Assembly: GCA_026225395.1 (NCBI GenBank)
Contig: JAMFSR010000008.1
Coordinates: forward strand, 1-63,202
DNA: 63,202 nt
Reading direction: 5' to 3'
DNA from: Granulicella sapmiensis
GTDB taxonomy: Bacteria; Acidobacteriota; Terriglobia; Terriglobales; Acidobacteriaceae
Shown here: piece after piece, positions 6,189 through 14,686 of the stretch
Layout of the letters: each line of letters opens with the position of its first letter
Numbering within the stretch: the stretch's first letter is position 1
Position numbers and translations under genes: made by a program
The notes under the pieces: generated by a model
Database searches by the model: none
Told to the model about the DNA's origin: nothing
Seen by the model: only the letters and a program-made list of their open reading frames with translations

Positions 6189-8657
6189 TTAGGACTTGGG
6201 CTTTGTTTCGGCAGTTCCCTGCGGAATGGGTTCTTCGTTCACGGTGACTTCGTAGTTGCGTCCCAGCCAGCGGTTTTCATCCGGCCAGAAGAGCGTGAAG
6301 ATGATGCTGCCGGTGAAGTCGTGCGCGGTCTGGATGTCGACGAACGAGCCCGGCTTGCCAACGACCTTGGAGTCTTGCGCGCTCTTGGTGGCCCAGTTGT
6401 CGATGGTCCAGGTGACGCGGAAGTGCTGCTGGTCCATGATGCGCAGCGTGCCGCCCTGCACCATCGCGGAGATGGGCCTGCCGACCTGGAAGATCTCCAT
6501 GCGGCTGGTGAAGGTGCGCTTGCCTTTCTCGACGGCGTAGCGATCGGCAACGACGGAGATGCGGTCGAAGACGACGCCGTCGGCGACCGAGCGCAGCAGC
6601 TTGATGTACTCCGCGTGCGCCCAGACGAGCGGTTGTGCGGAGCCTGCGGAGCGTCCGAAGTACATGCCTTCCGACGGCATATCGGCGTAATCCCACACCT
6701 GCTCTGGCAGCATGCCGCCGAAGGAGCTGAAGCGCTCCATGGCGGAGATGAAGAAAGTGACGTCGTTGCCCGCGGCAAGCTCGTAGTGAGCTCGCTCGCC
6801 CGTGAGGATCGGCCACGCACGGCCTTGTCCGTAGCCGATGAACGGGCCGCCATCCTTACGCTGGCCATAACCGTCGTGGTTATAGCGACGCCAGCACGGG
6901 CCGTACGGAGTTTCAATGCGCAGCACGGCATCGACAACCAGCAGTGTGTCAATGATGAGCGGATCGTCGTGGCGGCGCACACCGTAGCGAACCAGTTCGA
7001 GGAAGCCACCATCGACGACCTCGCGCGCTTCGAAGTCGTACTTCTCGTCCGGCGCGCGGTTGGCGATGTGGATCATGCCGGGAGGGATGTTGTCGTTGTG
7101 GAACGGCTCGCCTTCAGCCGGCGGACGGACCCGCATGTAATGGTACGGAATCTGCGGGACGAGGACGCCACGGTTGGTCGTGGTCCACTCGTCGAGATGG
7201 GCTTCGATCCAGTCGGCATACTCCTCCAGGAAGCTGCCCAGCTCGCTAGCGCCGTACGCGCGGGAGATGTCCGCTGCGCAGACCAGCGCAGAGATTACGG
7301 CTGCAAGTGTTGAGGGCGAGTAGCCGGCGTTCTCTTCCCAGCGCTCCTGCTGCGTCACAGGAGCATAGCGCGTGAGGAAGGCCGCAGCACTTGCGACGAA
7401 CGGAAAAACATCGAAGCTACCGAGACCGTCGAGTTTCCAGAGACGCCAGGCAAGGATGATGGGAAACGCCACTTCGTCAAGCTGAATACCGGACCAGTAG
7501 GGCGTTCCATCGATCCAGAAGTTCTGCGCGAAGCCGCCGTCGGGATGCTGCGTACACGCAAGATAGACAAGAGCACGACGTGCGGTGTCGATGCGTCCAC
7601 AGGCGAGAAGCGCGCTGGCTGAGTGGCACATATCGCGCGTCCAGACGAGATGGTAGCCTCCGAGATCATCGTCAGACTTGGCGTTGCCCCACGGGATGGA
7701 CGCGGAGGCGATGAAGGCGCCGGAGTAGGTCTTATCCTCGTGCGTGAGGATGACGTTGTGAGAGACGCGCATGAGCTTGCCGCCGTCGGTGGAGACATCG
7801 GCGAGGCGCTGGGGCGAGAGCGCACGGTGCCATTGCTCGATGAAGCGCTTGCGATGGATCTCAAAGGGAGTCGAAAGCGTCTGCATTATGCCGGAGAGGG
7901 CGGCGTGGTGGCCGTCGCCGAGCGCGATGGCGATGGTGAACTCGCGATTTTTGGCGATGTCGATCTCGCCCATGAGGGCGAGATTGCCGTCGAGGGCCTG
8001 GCCGAAGTTCCAGGTCATCTTCATGTGAGCCGAGAGGTCCTGAAAGCCGTCGGAGGTGCCGACATACCCGCAGCTGGAGCGGCTGAAGCCGCAATCGGCG
8101 CCGAACGCCAGCGAGACATTGTTCTTCCAGGCGGCGATACAGCGGCGGCCCGCGACATCGAGTGAGCGGGCTGAGTTTCCTGCACCGCCGCCGTCGAGAT
8201 GCGGTGCGAGAAGGGCGTAACACTTGAGGCGGGAAAGGATGGCCTCATCGCCGGAGATTTTTACGTTCATCAGGACGACGGGGTGATGGGGGTCAGTGAT
8301 GAACTCCTTGGTGACGGTGTAGCGGCCGCCGAGGTCATTGGCCACGACGCGGATCGCGAGGGCGTCGTCGTCGATGTAGTGGAAGTCATACTCGAAGTCG
8401 CGCTTTTCTTCGTGGAAGAACGTCTCTTCGTCGGTAAAGAGCAGCTCCATGTCGCGGGTCTGCGGGCGGTCGATCGTGGGGTAGTAGATTTCGTTGAGCG
8501 TGCCGTGCGAGGCCGTGAACCAGATGCGGCTGGAAGCCGCGTAGGCAGTGGAAACCGCGTCCTTCTTGCTGGAGGTCCAACGAGGTTCAAGACCGGGGCC
8601 GCCGAAGGCCGGACCGTCGTCCTCGAGCCAGTGATACGTTTCGTCCAAAGCACTCAT
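6189..8657 (-). CDS. Glycoside hydrolase family 15 glucoamylase-like enzyme
   Basis: An 822-residue protein, the length expected of bacterial GH15 enzymes with an N-terminal beta-sandwich followed by an (alpha/alpha)6 barrel. Recognisable stretches are SRIWFTASHGTLNEIYYPTI near residue 45, YHLVWTRDMCHSASALLACG in the barrel, YWSGIQLDEVAFPIILAWRL, and GQGRAWPILTGERAHYELAAG near the catalytic C-terminal part. Expected to release glucose from the non-reducing ends of alpha-glucans; some relatives prefer trehalose or dextrin. No signal peptide is visible, so it may act on cytosolic glycogen-like glucan. Monocistronic. Confidence 0.9.
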   Translation of the reverse strand: MSALDETYHWLEDDGPAFGGPGLEPRWTSSKKDAVSTAYAASSRIWFTASHGTLNEIYYPTIDRPQTRDMELLFTDEETFFHEEKRDFEYDFHYIDDDALAIRVVANDLGGRYTVTKEFITDPHHPVVLMNVKISGDEAILSRLKCYALLAPHLDGGGAGNSARSLDVAGRRCIAAWKNNVSLAFGADCGFSRSSCGYVGTSDGFQDLSAHMKMTWNFGQALDGNLALMGEIDIAKNREFTIAIALGDGHHAALSGIMQTLSTPFEIHRKRFIEQWHRALSPQRLADVSTDGGKLMRVSHNVILTHEDKTYSGAFIASASIPWGNAKSDDDLGGYHLVWTRDMCHSASALLACGRIDTARRALVYLACTQHPDGGFAQNFWIDGTPYWSGIQLDEVAFPIILAWRLWKLDGLGSFDVFPFVASAAAFLTRYAPVTQQERWEENAGYSPSTLAAVISALVCAADISRAYGASELGSFLEEYADWIEAHLDEWTTTNRGVLVPQIPYHYMRVRPPAEGEPFHNDNIPPGMIHIANRAPDEKYDFEAREVVDGGFLELVRYGVRRHDDPLIIDTLLVVDAVLRIETPYGPCWRRYNHDGYGQRKDGGPFIGYGQGRAWPILTGERAHYELAAGNDVTFFISAMERFSSFGGMLPEQVWDYADMPSEGMYFGRSAGSAQPLVWAHAEYIKLLRSVADGVVFDRISVVADRYAVEKGKRTFTSRMEIFQVGRPISAMVQGGTLRIMDQQHFRVTWTIDNWATKSAQDSKVVGKPGSFVDIQTAHDFTGSIIFTLFWPDENRWLGRNYEVTVNEEPIPQGTAETKPKS

Positions 8658-8827
8658 GTTGGTTATTCGACCACAAGTGCCGCCGAAATGGTGCTAACGC
8701 TCATCGGCCGGGTGTAAGGTAAACCATGTTGCACTGAACCTGAACCAGTCAGGGCGGTGCGTGCATCCAACTGAGTGCGCGGAGCTGGAGCTTCGCAAAC
8801 CCCCCTCGAATATAAAGGAGCAATCCC

Positions 8828-9439
8828 GTGGCTTTCGAACTTCCTCCACTTCCCTACGACTATGCCGCTCTCGAGCCAACCATCGACGAAGCGACGATGA
8901 AGCTGCACCATGACAAACACCACCAGACCTACGTGACGAACCTGAATGGCGCGGTCGAGAAGCACCCGGACCTGGGCAAGAAGACGCCCGAAGAGCTGGT
9001 GGCTGACCTCGCCAGCGTGCCCGAAGATGTGCGTCCGGTCGTCCGCAACAACGGCGGCGGACACGTAAACCACACCATGTTCTGGGAGATCATGAAGCCC
9101 GGTGGCGGTGGTGAACCTACCGGCGAGATTGCCGATCAGATTACGACCGACTTTGGCTCGTTTGAAGATTTCAAGAAAAAATTCAACGAGACCACGGCCA
9201 AGCAGTTTGGCTCGGGCTGGGGCTTCCTGGTGTTCAAGGGCGGCAAGCTGGAGATCGTGACCAAGCCGAACCAAGACTCGCCGATTTCGGACGGGCTGTA
9301 TCCCATTCTCGGCAACGACGTCTGGGAGCACGCCTATTATCTGAAGTATCAGAACAAGCGTCCGGATTACCTCGCTGCCTGGTGGAGTGTGGTGAATTGG
9401 GATGAGATCAACAAGCGCTTTGCCACAGCCAAGAAGTAA
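8828..9439 (+). CDS. sodA: Superoxide dismutase (Fe/Mn family)
   Basis: Converts superoxide to oxygen and hydrogen peroxide. The protein has 203 residues, a full-length family member. Metal ligands are H27, H82, D164 and H168 (DVWEHAYY). The NQDSP segment at 148-152 with Gln149 points toward the Mn-type rather than the Fe-type active site. Start is GTG at 8828, preceded by AAAGGAG. No export signal, so cytosolic. It stands alone with its own terminator. Confidence 0.95.
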   Translation: MAFELPPLPYDYAALEPTIDEATMKLHHDKHHQTYVTNLNGAVEKHPDLGKKTPEELVADLASVPEDVRPVVRNNGGGHVNHTMFWEIMKPGGGGEPTGEIADQITTDFGSFEDFKKKFNETTAKQFGSGWGFLVFKGGKLEIVTKPNQDSPISDGLYPILGNDVWEHAYYLKYQNKRPDYLAAWWSVVNWDEINKRFATAKK

Positions 9440-9461
9440 AGATTGTGCATTGGATTGGTGG

Positions 9462-9486
9462 AGAGGCCGCCTTTGGGGCGGCCTCT
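9462..9486 (+). terminator. Rho-independent-type terminator of sodA
   Basis: Stem agaggccgcc/ggcggcctct with a 5-base loop, 22 bp after the sodA stop. Followed by only a weak T stretch. Confidence 0.7.
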
Positions 9487-9561
9487 TGCCGTTACAACAG
9501 GGATATATCGCTCCACGATACTCGGTAGCAACAACATTCGTTCCACCAAAGAATGCATCGA

Positions 9562-9577
9562 ATGACTGGCCGGTCAT
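9562..9577. promoter_or_regulatory. Possible TetR-type operator before the RND operon
   Basis: ATGAC and GTCAT flank TGGCCG, an imperfect palindrome about 90 bp upstream of the pump gene. This is the kind of site bound by TetR-family regulators of efflux pumps. No regulator gene is adjacent, so assignment is tentative. Confidence 0.35.
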
Positions 9578-9665
9578 CGAACCGGACTTTGCGCCTTGGG
9601 AATCTTCCGGAGCGAGTGGAACGTCTCATAAGTGATTCGGGAACACCCACCCTCTAGAGGCCTGT

Positions 9666-12600
9666 ATGTGGATTGTCCGGCTGGCGCTTCGCCGCCCCTA
9701 TACCTTCGTCGTTGTCTCGATGCTGATTGCGCTGCTTGGTATCGGGTCGGCGATTGAAACGCCCAAGGACATTTTTCCGTACATCGATATCCCTGTGGTT
9801 ACGATCGTCTGGACCTACACGGGCCTTACGCCGGCCGAGATGGAAGGCCGCGTGGTGACGGTTTGCGAACGCGCGCTGACGACAACCGTGAACGATATGG
9901 AGCACACCGAGAGCGAAAGCTACCAGGGTGTGGCGATCATCAAGGTCTACTTTCAGCCGAAGGTGAACGTGGACCTGGCGCTGGCGCAGGTGACCTCCAT
10001 TGTGCAGACCATCCTTCGCGTTCTACCGCCGGGATCGTTTCCACCGTTTGTGATCAAGTACGACGCCTCATCCGTGCCGATTGTGCAGCTTGCCCTGACC
10101 GGCGAAGGCATGAGCGAGGCCGATCTTTATGATGACGGAACGCAGTTTGTGCGGCCGCGGCTGGCGAACGTAAAGGGAGCCAGCGTTCCGTTGCCCTTCG
10201 GCGGCAAAGTGAAGCAGGTGATGGTCGATACCGACCCGAACCTGATGTTTGCGCGGCATCTTTCGGCGCAGGATGTTTCGACCGCGGTAAACCAGCAGAA
10301 TTTGATTCTGCCCGCAGGCACGGCGCGCATGGGGGACAAAGAGTTCGTGGTGCGGTCGAACTCCAGCCCGTCGGACCTTGCAGCGTTGAACGATCTGCCG
10401 ATTCGCGCTTCGAACGGTGCGATTGTGTACGTGAAGGATGTGGCGCAGGTCCATATGGGCTATGCGACACAGACCAACATCGTGCGGCAGGACGGCAAGC
10501 GCTCCGTACTGTTGACGGTGCTCAAGAACGGCGATACATCGACGCTCGATATTGTGTCGCAGACCAAGGCGATGATTCCGCGGCTTACGGCCGGATTAGG
10601 AACGCTGAAAATTACGCCACTGTTCGATCAATCGATCTTTGTGAAGACGTCCATCAACGAAGTGGTGCGTGAAGCGACGATTGCCGCGCTGCTGACTGGG
10701 TTGATGATCCTGTTGTTCCTCGGCTCATGGCGTTCGACACTGATCGTCTGCATCTCCATTCCATTGTCGATCGCTACCTCGCTGATCATCCTGAGCGCGA
10801 TGGGCGAGAGCATCAACGTGATGACGCTCGGCGGCTTGGCTTTGGCGGTCGGGATCCTGGTTGACGACGCGACGGTCGAGATCGAGAACACGCATCGCAA
10901 CATGGCTGAGAAGCGCCCGCTGACGCAGGCGATCCTTCACTCAGCGCAACAGGTTGCGGCGCCCGCGTTTGTTTCCACCCTCTCGATCTGCATTGTGTTT
11001 ATGCCGGTGGTGCTGCTGACCGGAGCGGCGAAGTACCTGTTTACGCCGCTGGCCGAGGCCGTGGCGTTTGCCATGATGGCCAGCTACTTCCTTTCGCGCA
11101 CGCTTGTACCGACAATGATGCACTTTCTGCTGGGCGCGGAGATTCAGCTGTATCAAAGCCCGGAAGAAGCAGCGCGCGAAGAGAAGCGCAGCTTCATCTG
11201 GCGGTGGCACTCGAAGTTTGACCGCAAGTTTGAGCGCATGCAGCACCACTACAAACGTGTGCTGGATTGGTGCCTGGACAATGCGTTGATTACCATCGGC
11301 CTGTTCGCGGTGCTCGTGGTGGTATCGCTGCCGATGCTGTTCTTCATTGGTAAAGACTTCTTCCCCTATGTCGACTCAGGGCAGATGAAGCTGCATGTGA
11401 ACCCGCCGCAAGGCATGCGCATTGAAGATGCGGAGCAGTACTTCGCAGCGATTGAGAAAGAGATTCATGCCGAGCTGCCCGAAGGCCAGGTCTCGCTGAT
11501 TCTCGACAATATCGGCCTGCCGAACAGCGGCATCAACCTTGCGTTCGGCAACTCGTCGACGATCTCCAACACTGACGGCGACATCCTGATCTCGCTCAAG
11601 CCGGGCAAGAAGGACACGCAGAAGTACACACGCATTCTGCGCGAAGGGCTGCATCAGAAGTTTCCGGATGCGACGTTCTTCTTTACGCCGGCCAATATCA
11701 CCAACCAGATCCTGGACTTCGGCCTGCCTGCGCCGATCGACCTGCAGGTAACCGGCCGCGGCAAGAATAACTTCGAGCTGGCGACCAAGCTGGCGAAGCA
11801 GATTGCCGCGATTCCCGGAGCGGTGGATGTGCATGTGCATCAGCAGGTGCAGTATCCGACAATGCAGGTGAACGTGGACCGCAGCAAGGCCAAGCAGATA
11901 GGACTGACCCAGCAGGATGTGTCGCAGTCGATGCTGGTATCGCTATCTGGCACAGGACAGACGGCGCCGAACCAATGGCTGAATCCGGCGACTGGCGTGA
12001 ACTACCAGATCGTGACGCAGACGCCTAACTACCGCATCAATAGCCTGCAGACACTGGCTCAGACACCTATAACGACGCCGCAGGGCAATGCGACGCAGCT
12101 GCTTGGCAATGTGGCGAGCTTCCGTCGCGATCAATCGCCGATCATCGTGGACCACTACAACATTCAGCCGGTGTTCGATATCTATGCGGATGTGGACCAG
12201 CGCGATCTTGGCGGCGTTTCCGATGAGATCGAGAAGATCATGAACGACACCCGGAAGACGCTTCCTAACACCACTACGCTTGAGCTGCGCGGCGAAGTGA
12301 AGACGATGAACGACTCGTTCGTCCGTCTCGGTATCGGCATCGTGTTCGCAATCATGCTGGTGTACTTGCTGATGGCGGTCAACTTCCAGAGCTGGCTTGA
12401 TCCACTGATCATCCTGATGGCAATTCCCTGTGCCTTCTGCGGAATTTTGTGGATGCTGTTCCTCACGCAGACGACCTTCAATGTGCCTTCGCTCATGGGC
12501 GCGATCATGACTATCGGCGTGGCTACGGCGAACTCGATTCTGCTGGTAGTGTTTGCGAACGACGAACGGCTGGCTGGCAAGGACCGACGCGAGGCTGCTC

Positions 12601-12908
12601 TGAACGCCGGGCATACGCGTTTACGGCCGGTGCTGATGACGGCGCTGGCGATGATCATCGGCATGCTGCCGATGGCGCTGGCGTTTGGCGAAGGCGGCGA
12701 GCAGAATGCTCCACTGGGACGCGCTGTGATCGGTGGCCTTTTGTTTGCAACCGTTGGCACGCTGTTCCTGGTACCGACGATCTACTCGTTGCTAAAGAAG
12801 CATCCGCCGATTGATTACACCAAAGAGATTGAAGATGAAGCTGGTCCCGAGTTGTACAAGCATGGTGAACATGATGGCGCACAGGGATCTCAGGAGCAAC
12901 CCGCGTAA
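9666..12908 (+). CDS. RND efflux transporter, inner-membrane subunit
   Basis: A 1080-residue AcrB/AcrF-type pump of the resistance-nodulation-division family, driven by the proton gradient. There are twelve predicted membrane segments: one at the N-terminus (TFVVVSMLIALLGIG), a cluster around residues 340-540 and another around 880-1040. The proton-relay DD pair in VGILVDDATVEIENTHRNM lies near residue 397. Two large periplasmic porter/docking regions separate the clusters. First gene of an operon with adaptor and TolC-like genes; its stop overlaps the adaptor's start by one base (TAATG). The substrate cannot be read from sequence. Confidence 0.94.
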   Translation: MWIVRLALRRPYTFVVVSMLIALLGIGSAIETPKDIFPYIDIPVVTIVWTYTGLTPAEMEGRVVTVCERALTTTVNDMEHTESESYQGVAIIKVYFQPKVNVDLALAQVTSIVQTILRVLPPGSFPPFVIKYDASSVPIVQLALTGEGMSEADLYDDGTQFVRPRLANVKGASVPLPFGGKVKQVMVDTDPNLMFARHLSAQDVSTAVNQQNLILPAGTARMGDKEFVVRSNSSPSDLAALNDLPIRASNGAIVYVKDVAQVHMGYATQTNIVRQDGKRSVLLTVLKNGDTSTLDIVSQTKAMIPRLTAGLGTLKITPLFDQSIFVKTSINEVVREATIAALLTGLMILLFLGSWRSTLIVCISIPLSIATSLIILSAMGESINVMTLGGLALAVGILVDDATVEIENTHRNMAEKRPLTQAILHSAQQVAAPAFVSTLSICIVFMPVVLLTGAAKYLFTPLAEAVAFAMMASYFLSRTLVPTMMHFLLGAEIQLYQSPEEAAREEKRSFIWRWHSKFDRKFERMQHHYKRVLDWCLDNALITIGLFAVLVVVSLPMLFFIGKDFFPYVDSGQMKLHVNPPQGMRIEDAEQYFAAIEKEIHAELPEGQVSLILDNIGLPNSGINLAFGNSSTISNTDGDILISLKPGKKDTQKYTRILREGLHQKFPDATFFFTPANITNQILDFGLPAPIDLQVTGRGKNNFELATKLAKQIAAIPGAVDVHVHQQVQYPTMQVNVDRSKAKQIGLTQQDVSQSMLVSLSGTGQTAPNQWLNPATGVNYQIVTQTPNYRINSLQTLAQTPITTPQGNATQLLGNVASFRRDQSPIIVDHYNIQPVFDIYADVDQRDLGGVSDEIEKIMNDTRKTLPNTTTLELRGEVKTMNDSFVRLGIGIVFAIMLVYLLMAVNFQSWLDPLIILMAIPCAFCGILWMLFLTQTTFNVPSLMGAIMTIGVATANSILLVVFANDERLAGKDRREAALNAGHTRLRPVLMTALAMIIGMLPMALAFGEGGEQNAPLGRAVIGGLLFATVGTLFLVPTIYSLLKKHPPIDYTKEIEDEAGPELYKHGEHDGAQGSQEQPA

Positions 12909-14686
12909 TGGCCGACGACACTCGCAACCCGAACGATAGAGACGACGAACGCAGATTGCCCGCGCCCGAGGAAAGCAAGCCTGGGCACGAATTGCCGTGG
13001 CCCGAAGAGACTGACCCGGCGCAGCTTGGCGACCAGTTCGCCGATCCGCACTTCAGCGACGATCGCAAGCTGGCGAACTCGTTTGCCGACCCGAACTCGC
13101 TGGACGATGCGCGCATGGGCAAAGCCTTCGTGGAGACGAACTCAAGCCACAAGCGAGCGCCGCTGAAGTCTCACATTCACGTACACAAGCCGAAGAGCCG
13201 AAGAGTGCTGTATCTGTTCCTGCTCGGGTTTGCTGTGCTGTTTGTGTTGGTGCTGCTGACGGGCTGGCTGATGCGCCGGCCGGACCGCGAAGCCATCAAG
13301 GAGCGGGCCGACAAGCAGCGCAATGCGAAGCCGGTTGTTGAAGTGACTACGGTGCAGCGGTCGAAAGATCAGGCTGGGCTTGTCGTTCCTGGAACGACGA
13401 TTCCGCTGACGGAAGCGTATGTCTATGCGCGCGCCAATGGCTATCTGAAGAAGCGGCTTGTCGACATTGGCGATCATGTGAAGAAGGACCAGTTGCTTGC
13501 CGTCATCGATGCTCCCGATCTTGATGCGCAGGTGGAGCAGGCGCGGCAGCAGGTGCTACAGGCGCAGCGGCAACTGGACCAGCAGAAGTCGCAACTGGCA
13601 CTGGCCGATGTGACGGTGCAGCGTTACCGCGTGCTGGTGGTGAAGGGTGTGCTCTCGCGTCAGCAGGGGGACCAGCAAGAGGCAACGTACGCTTCCGCTG
13701 TAGCCAATGTCGCGGCTGCACAGCGCAATGTAGAGGCTTATCAGGCGAACCTGCAGCACCAGATTTCGCTGCAGAGCTATGAGTATGTGCGCGCGCCGTT
13801 TGCGGGAGTGGTTACGCAGCGTAACGTTGATGTAGGAGCACTGATCTCCGCGGCTGGCGCTTCGTCCGGTGCAATCTCGGGACCTGCGCCGCAGGGACAG
13901 ACTTCGACCAGCGGTGGAACGAGTCAGGCTGCGCAGAGTAACAACTCAGGCAGCTCCGGTGGAACGAGTTCGGCGGCAACGTCGGCGCAATCGCCGGGGC
14001 AAGGCGGGCCGTTGTTCGCTGTGGCGCAGCTAGAGCGGTTGCGGATATTGGTGTCTGTGCCCGAAGGCTATGCGACCGGTGTGCATGTGGGCACGCGCGC
14101 ACAGTTGGCGTTCCAGGAGTATTCGGGTGTTCCGTTCTTCGGCCAAGTAACGCGGAATGCGAACCAGATTGACGCCAATACACGCACGCTGCTGACCGAG
14201 ATCCAGGTCGACAACAAAGACGGCAAGTTGATCTCGGGCATGTATGTGGTGGCTACGTTCCCGCCGGCTCCGGGAGCAACGGTGCCGCTGCTGATCTCTG
14301 GCGATGCGGTTGCGATCCGGCACGATACGTCTGTTGTAGCGACCGTTGTTAGCGGCAAGATCAAGATCGTTCCTGTGGTGCTGGGACGTGACTTTGGTAC
14401 GGCCATCGAGATCCTGAACGGACTGCATGAAGGCGACATGCTGGTGACCAACGTGAACGACGATGTGGTCGACGGTGCGGCTGTTGAGACCAAGGTGGTG
14501 AAGAACGACCAACAGAAGCCACAAGCTCCTCCGCCGCAGAACACGCCTCCGGGTGGAAGCACGCAGTATGGCGACCAGGGCGTGACTGATCGCAATCTGC
14601 AGGGACAGCAGGCGCAGCAGAATAAGAAGGGCTCAGGCGGACAGCAGCAGAAGTCCAGCGACAGCACGAGCGGGAGCAAGCCGTAA
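12908..14686 (+). CDS. RND periplasmic adaptor (membrane-fusion protein) with long cytosolic N-terminus
   Basis: A 592-residue HlyD/AcrA-type adaptor linking pump and outer-membrane channel. The membrane anchor is at about residues 99-121 (VLYLFLLGFAVLFVLVLL), so the first 98 residues are cytosolic. Within them three imperfect 15-residue repeats (40-54, 55-69, 70-84) share an L-x-x-x-F-A-D-P-x-S-x-D-D-x-R pattern. After the anchor come the biotinyl-lipoyl-like domain (YLKKRLVDIGDHVKKDQLLAVID), an alpha-hairpin rich in Q (near 205-285), a Ser/Gly/Gln-rich insert near 315-360, and the beta-barrel. The C-terminus is Gln/Pro-rich. It overlaps both neighbours by one base. Confidence 0.92.
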   Translation: MADDTRNPNDRDDERRLPAPEESKPGHELPWPEETDPAQLGDQFADPHFSDDRKLANSFADPNSLDDARMGKAFVETNSSHKRAPLKSHIHVHKPKSRRVLYLFLLGFAVLFVLVLLTGWLMRRPDREAIKERADKQRNAKPVVEVTTVQRSKDQAGLVVPGTTIPLTEAYVYARANGYLKKRLVDIGDHVKKDQLLAVIDAPDLDAQVEQARQQVLQAQRQLDQQKSQLALADVTVQRYRVLVVKGVLSRQQGDQQEATYASAVANVAAAQRNVEAYQANLQHQISLQSYEYVRAPFAGVVTQRNVDVGALISAAGASSGAISGPAPQGQTSTSGGTSQAAQSNNSGSSGGTSSAATSAQSPGQGGPLFAVAQLERLRILVSVPEGYATGVHVGTRAQLAFQEYSGVPFFGQVTRNANQIDANTRTLLTEIQVDNKDGKLISGMYVVATFPPAPGATVPLLISGDAVAIRHDTSVVATVVSGKIKIVPVVLGRDFGTAIEILNGLHEGDMLVTNVNDDVVDGAAVETKVVKNDQQKPQAPPPQNTPPGGSTQYGDQGVTDRNLQGQQAQQNKKGSGGQQQKSSDSTSGSKP

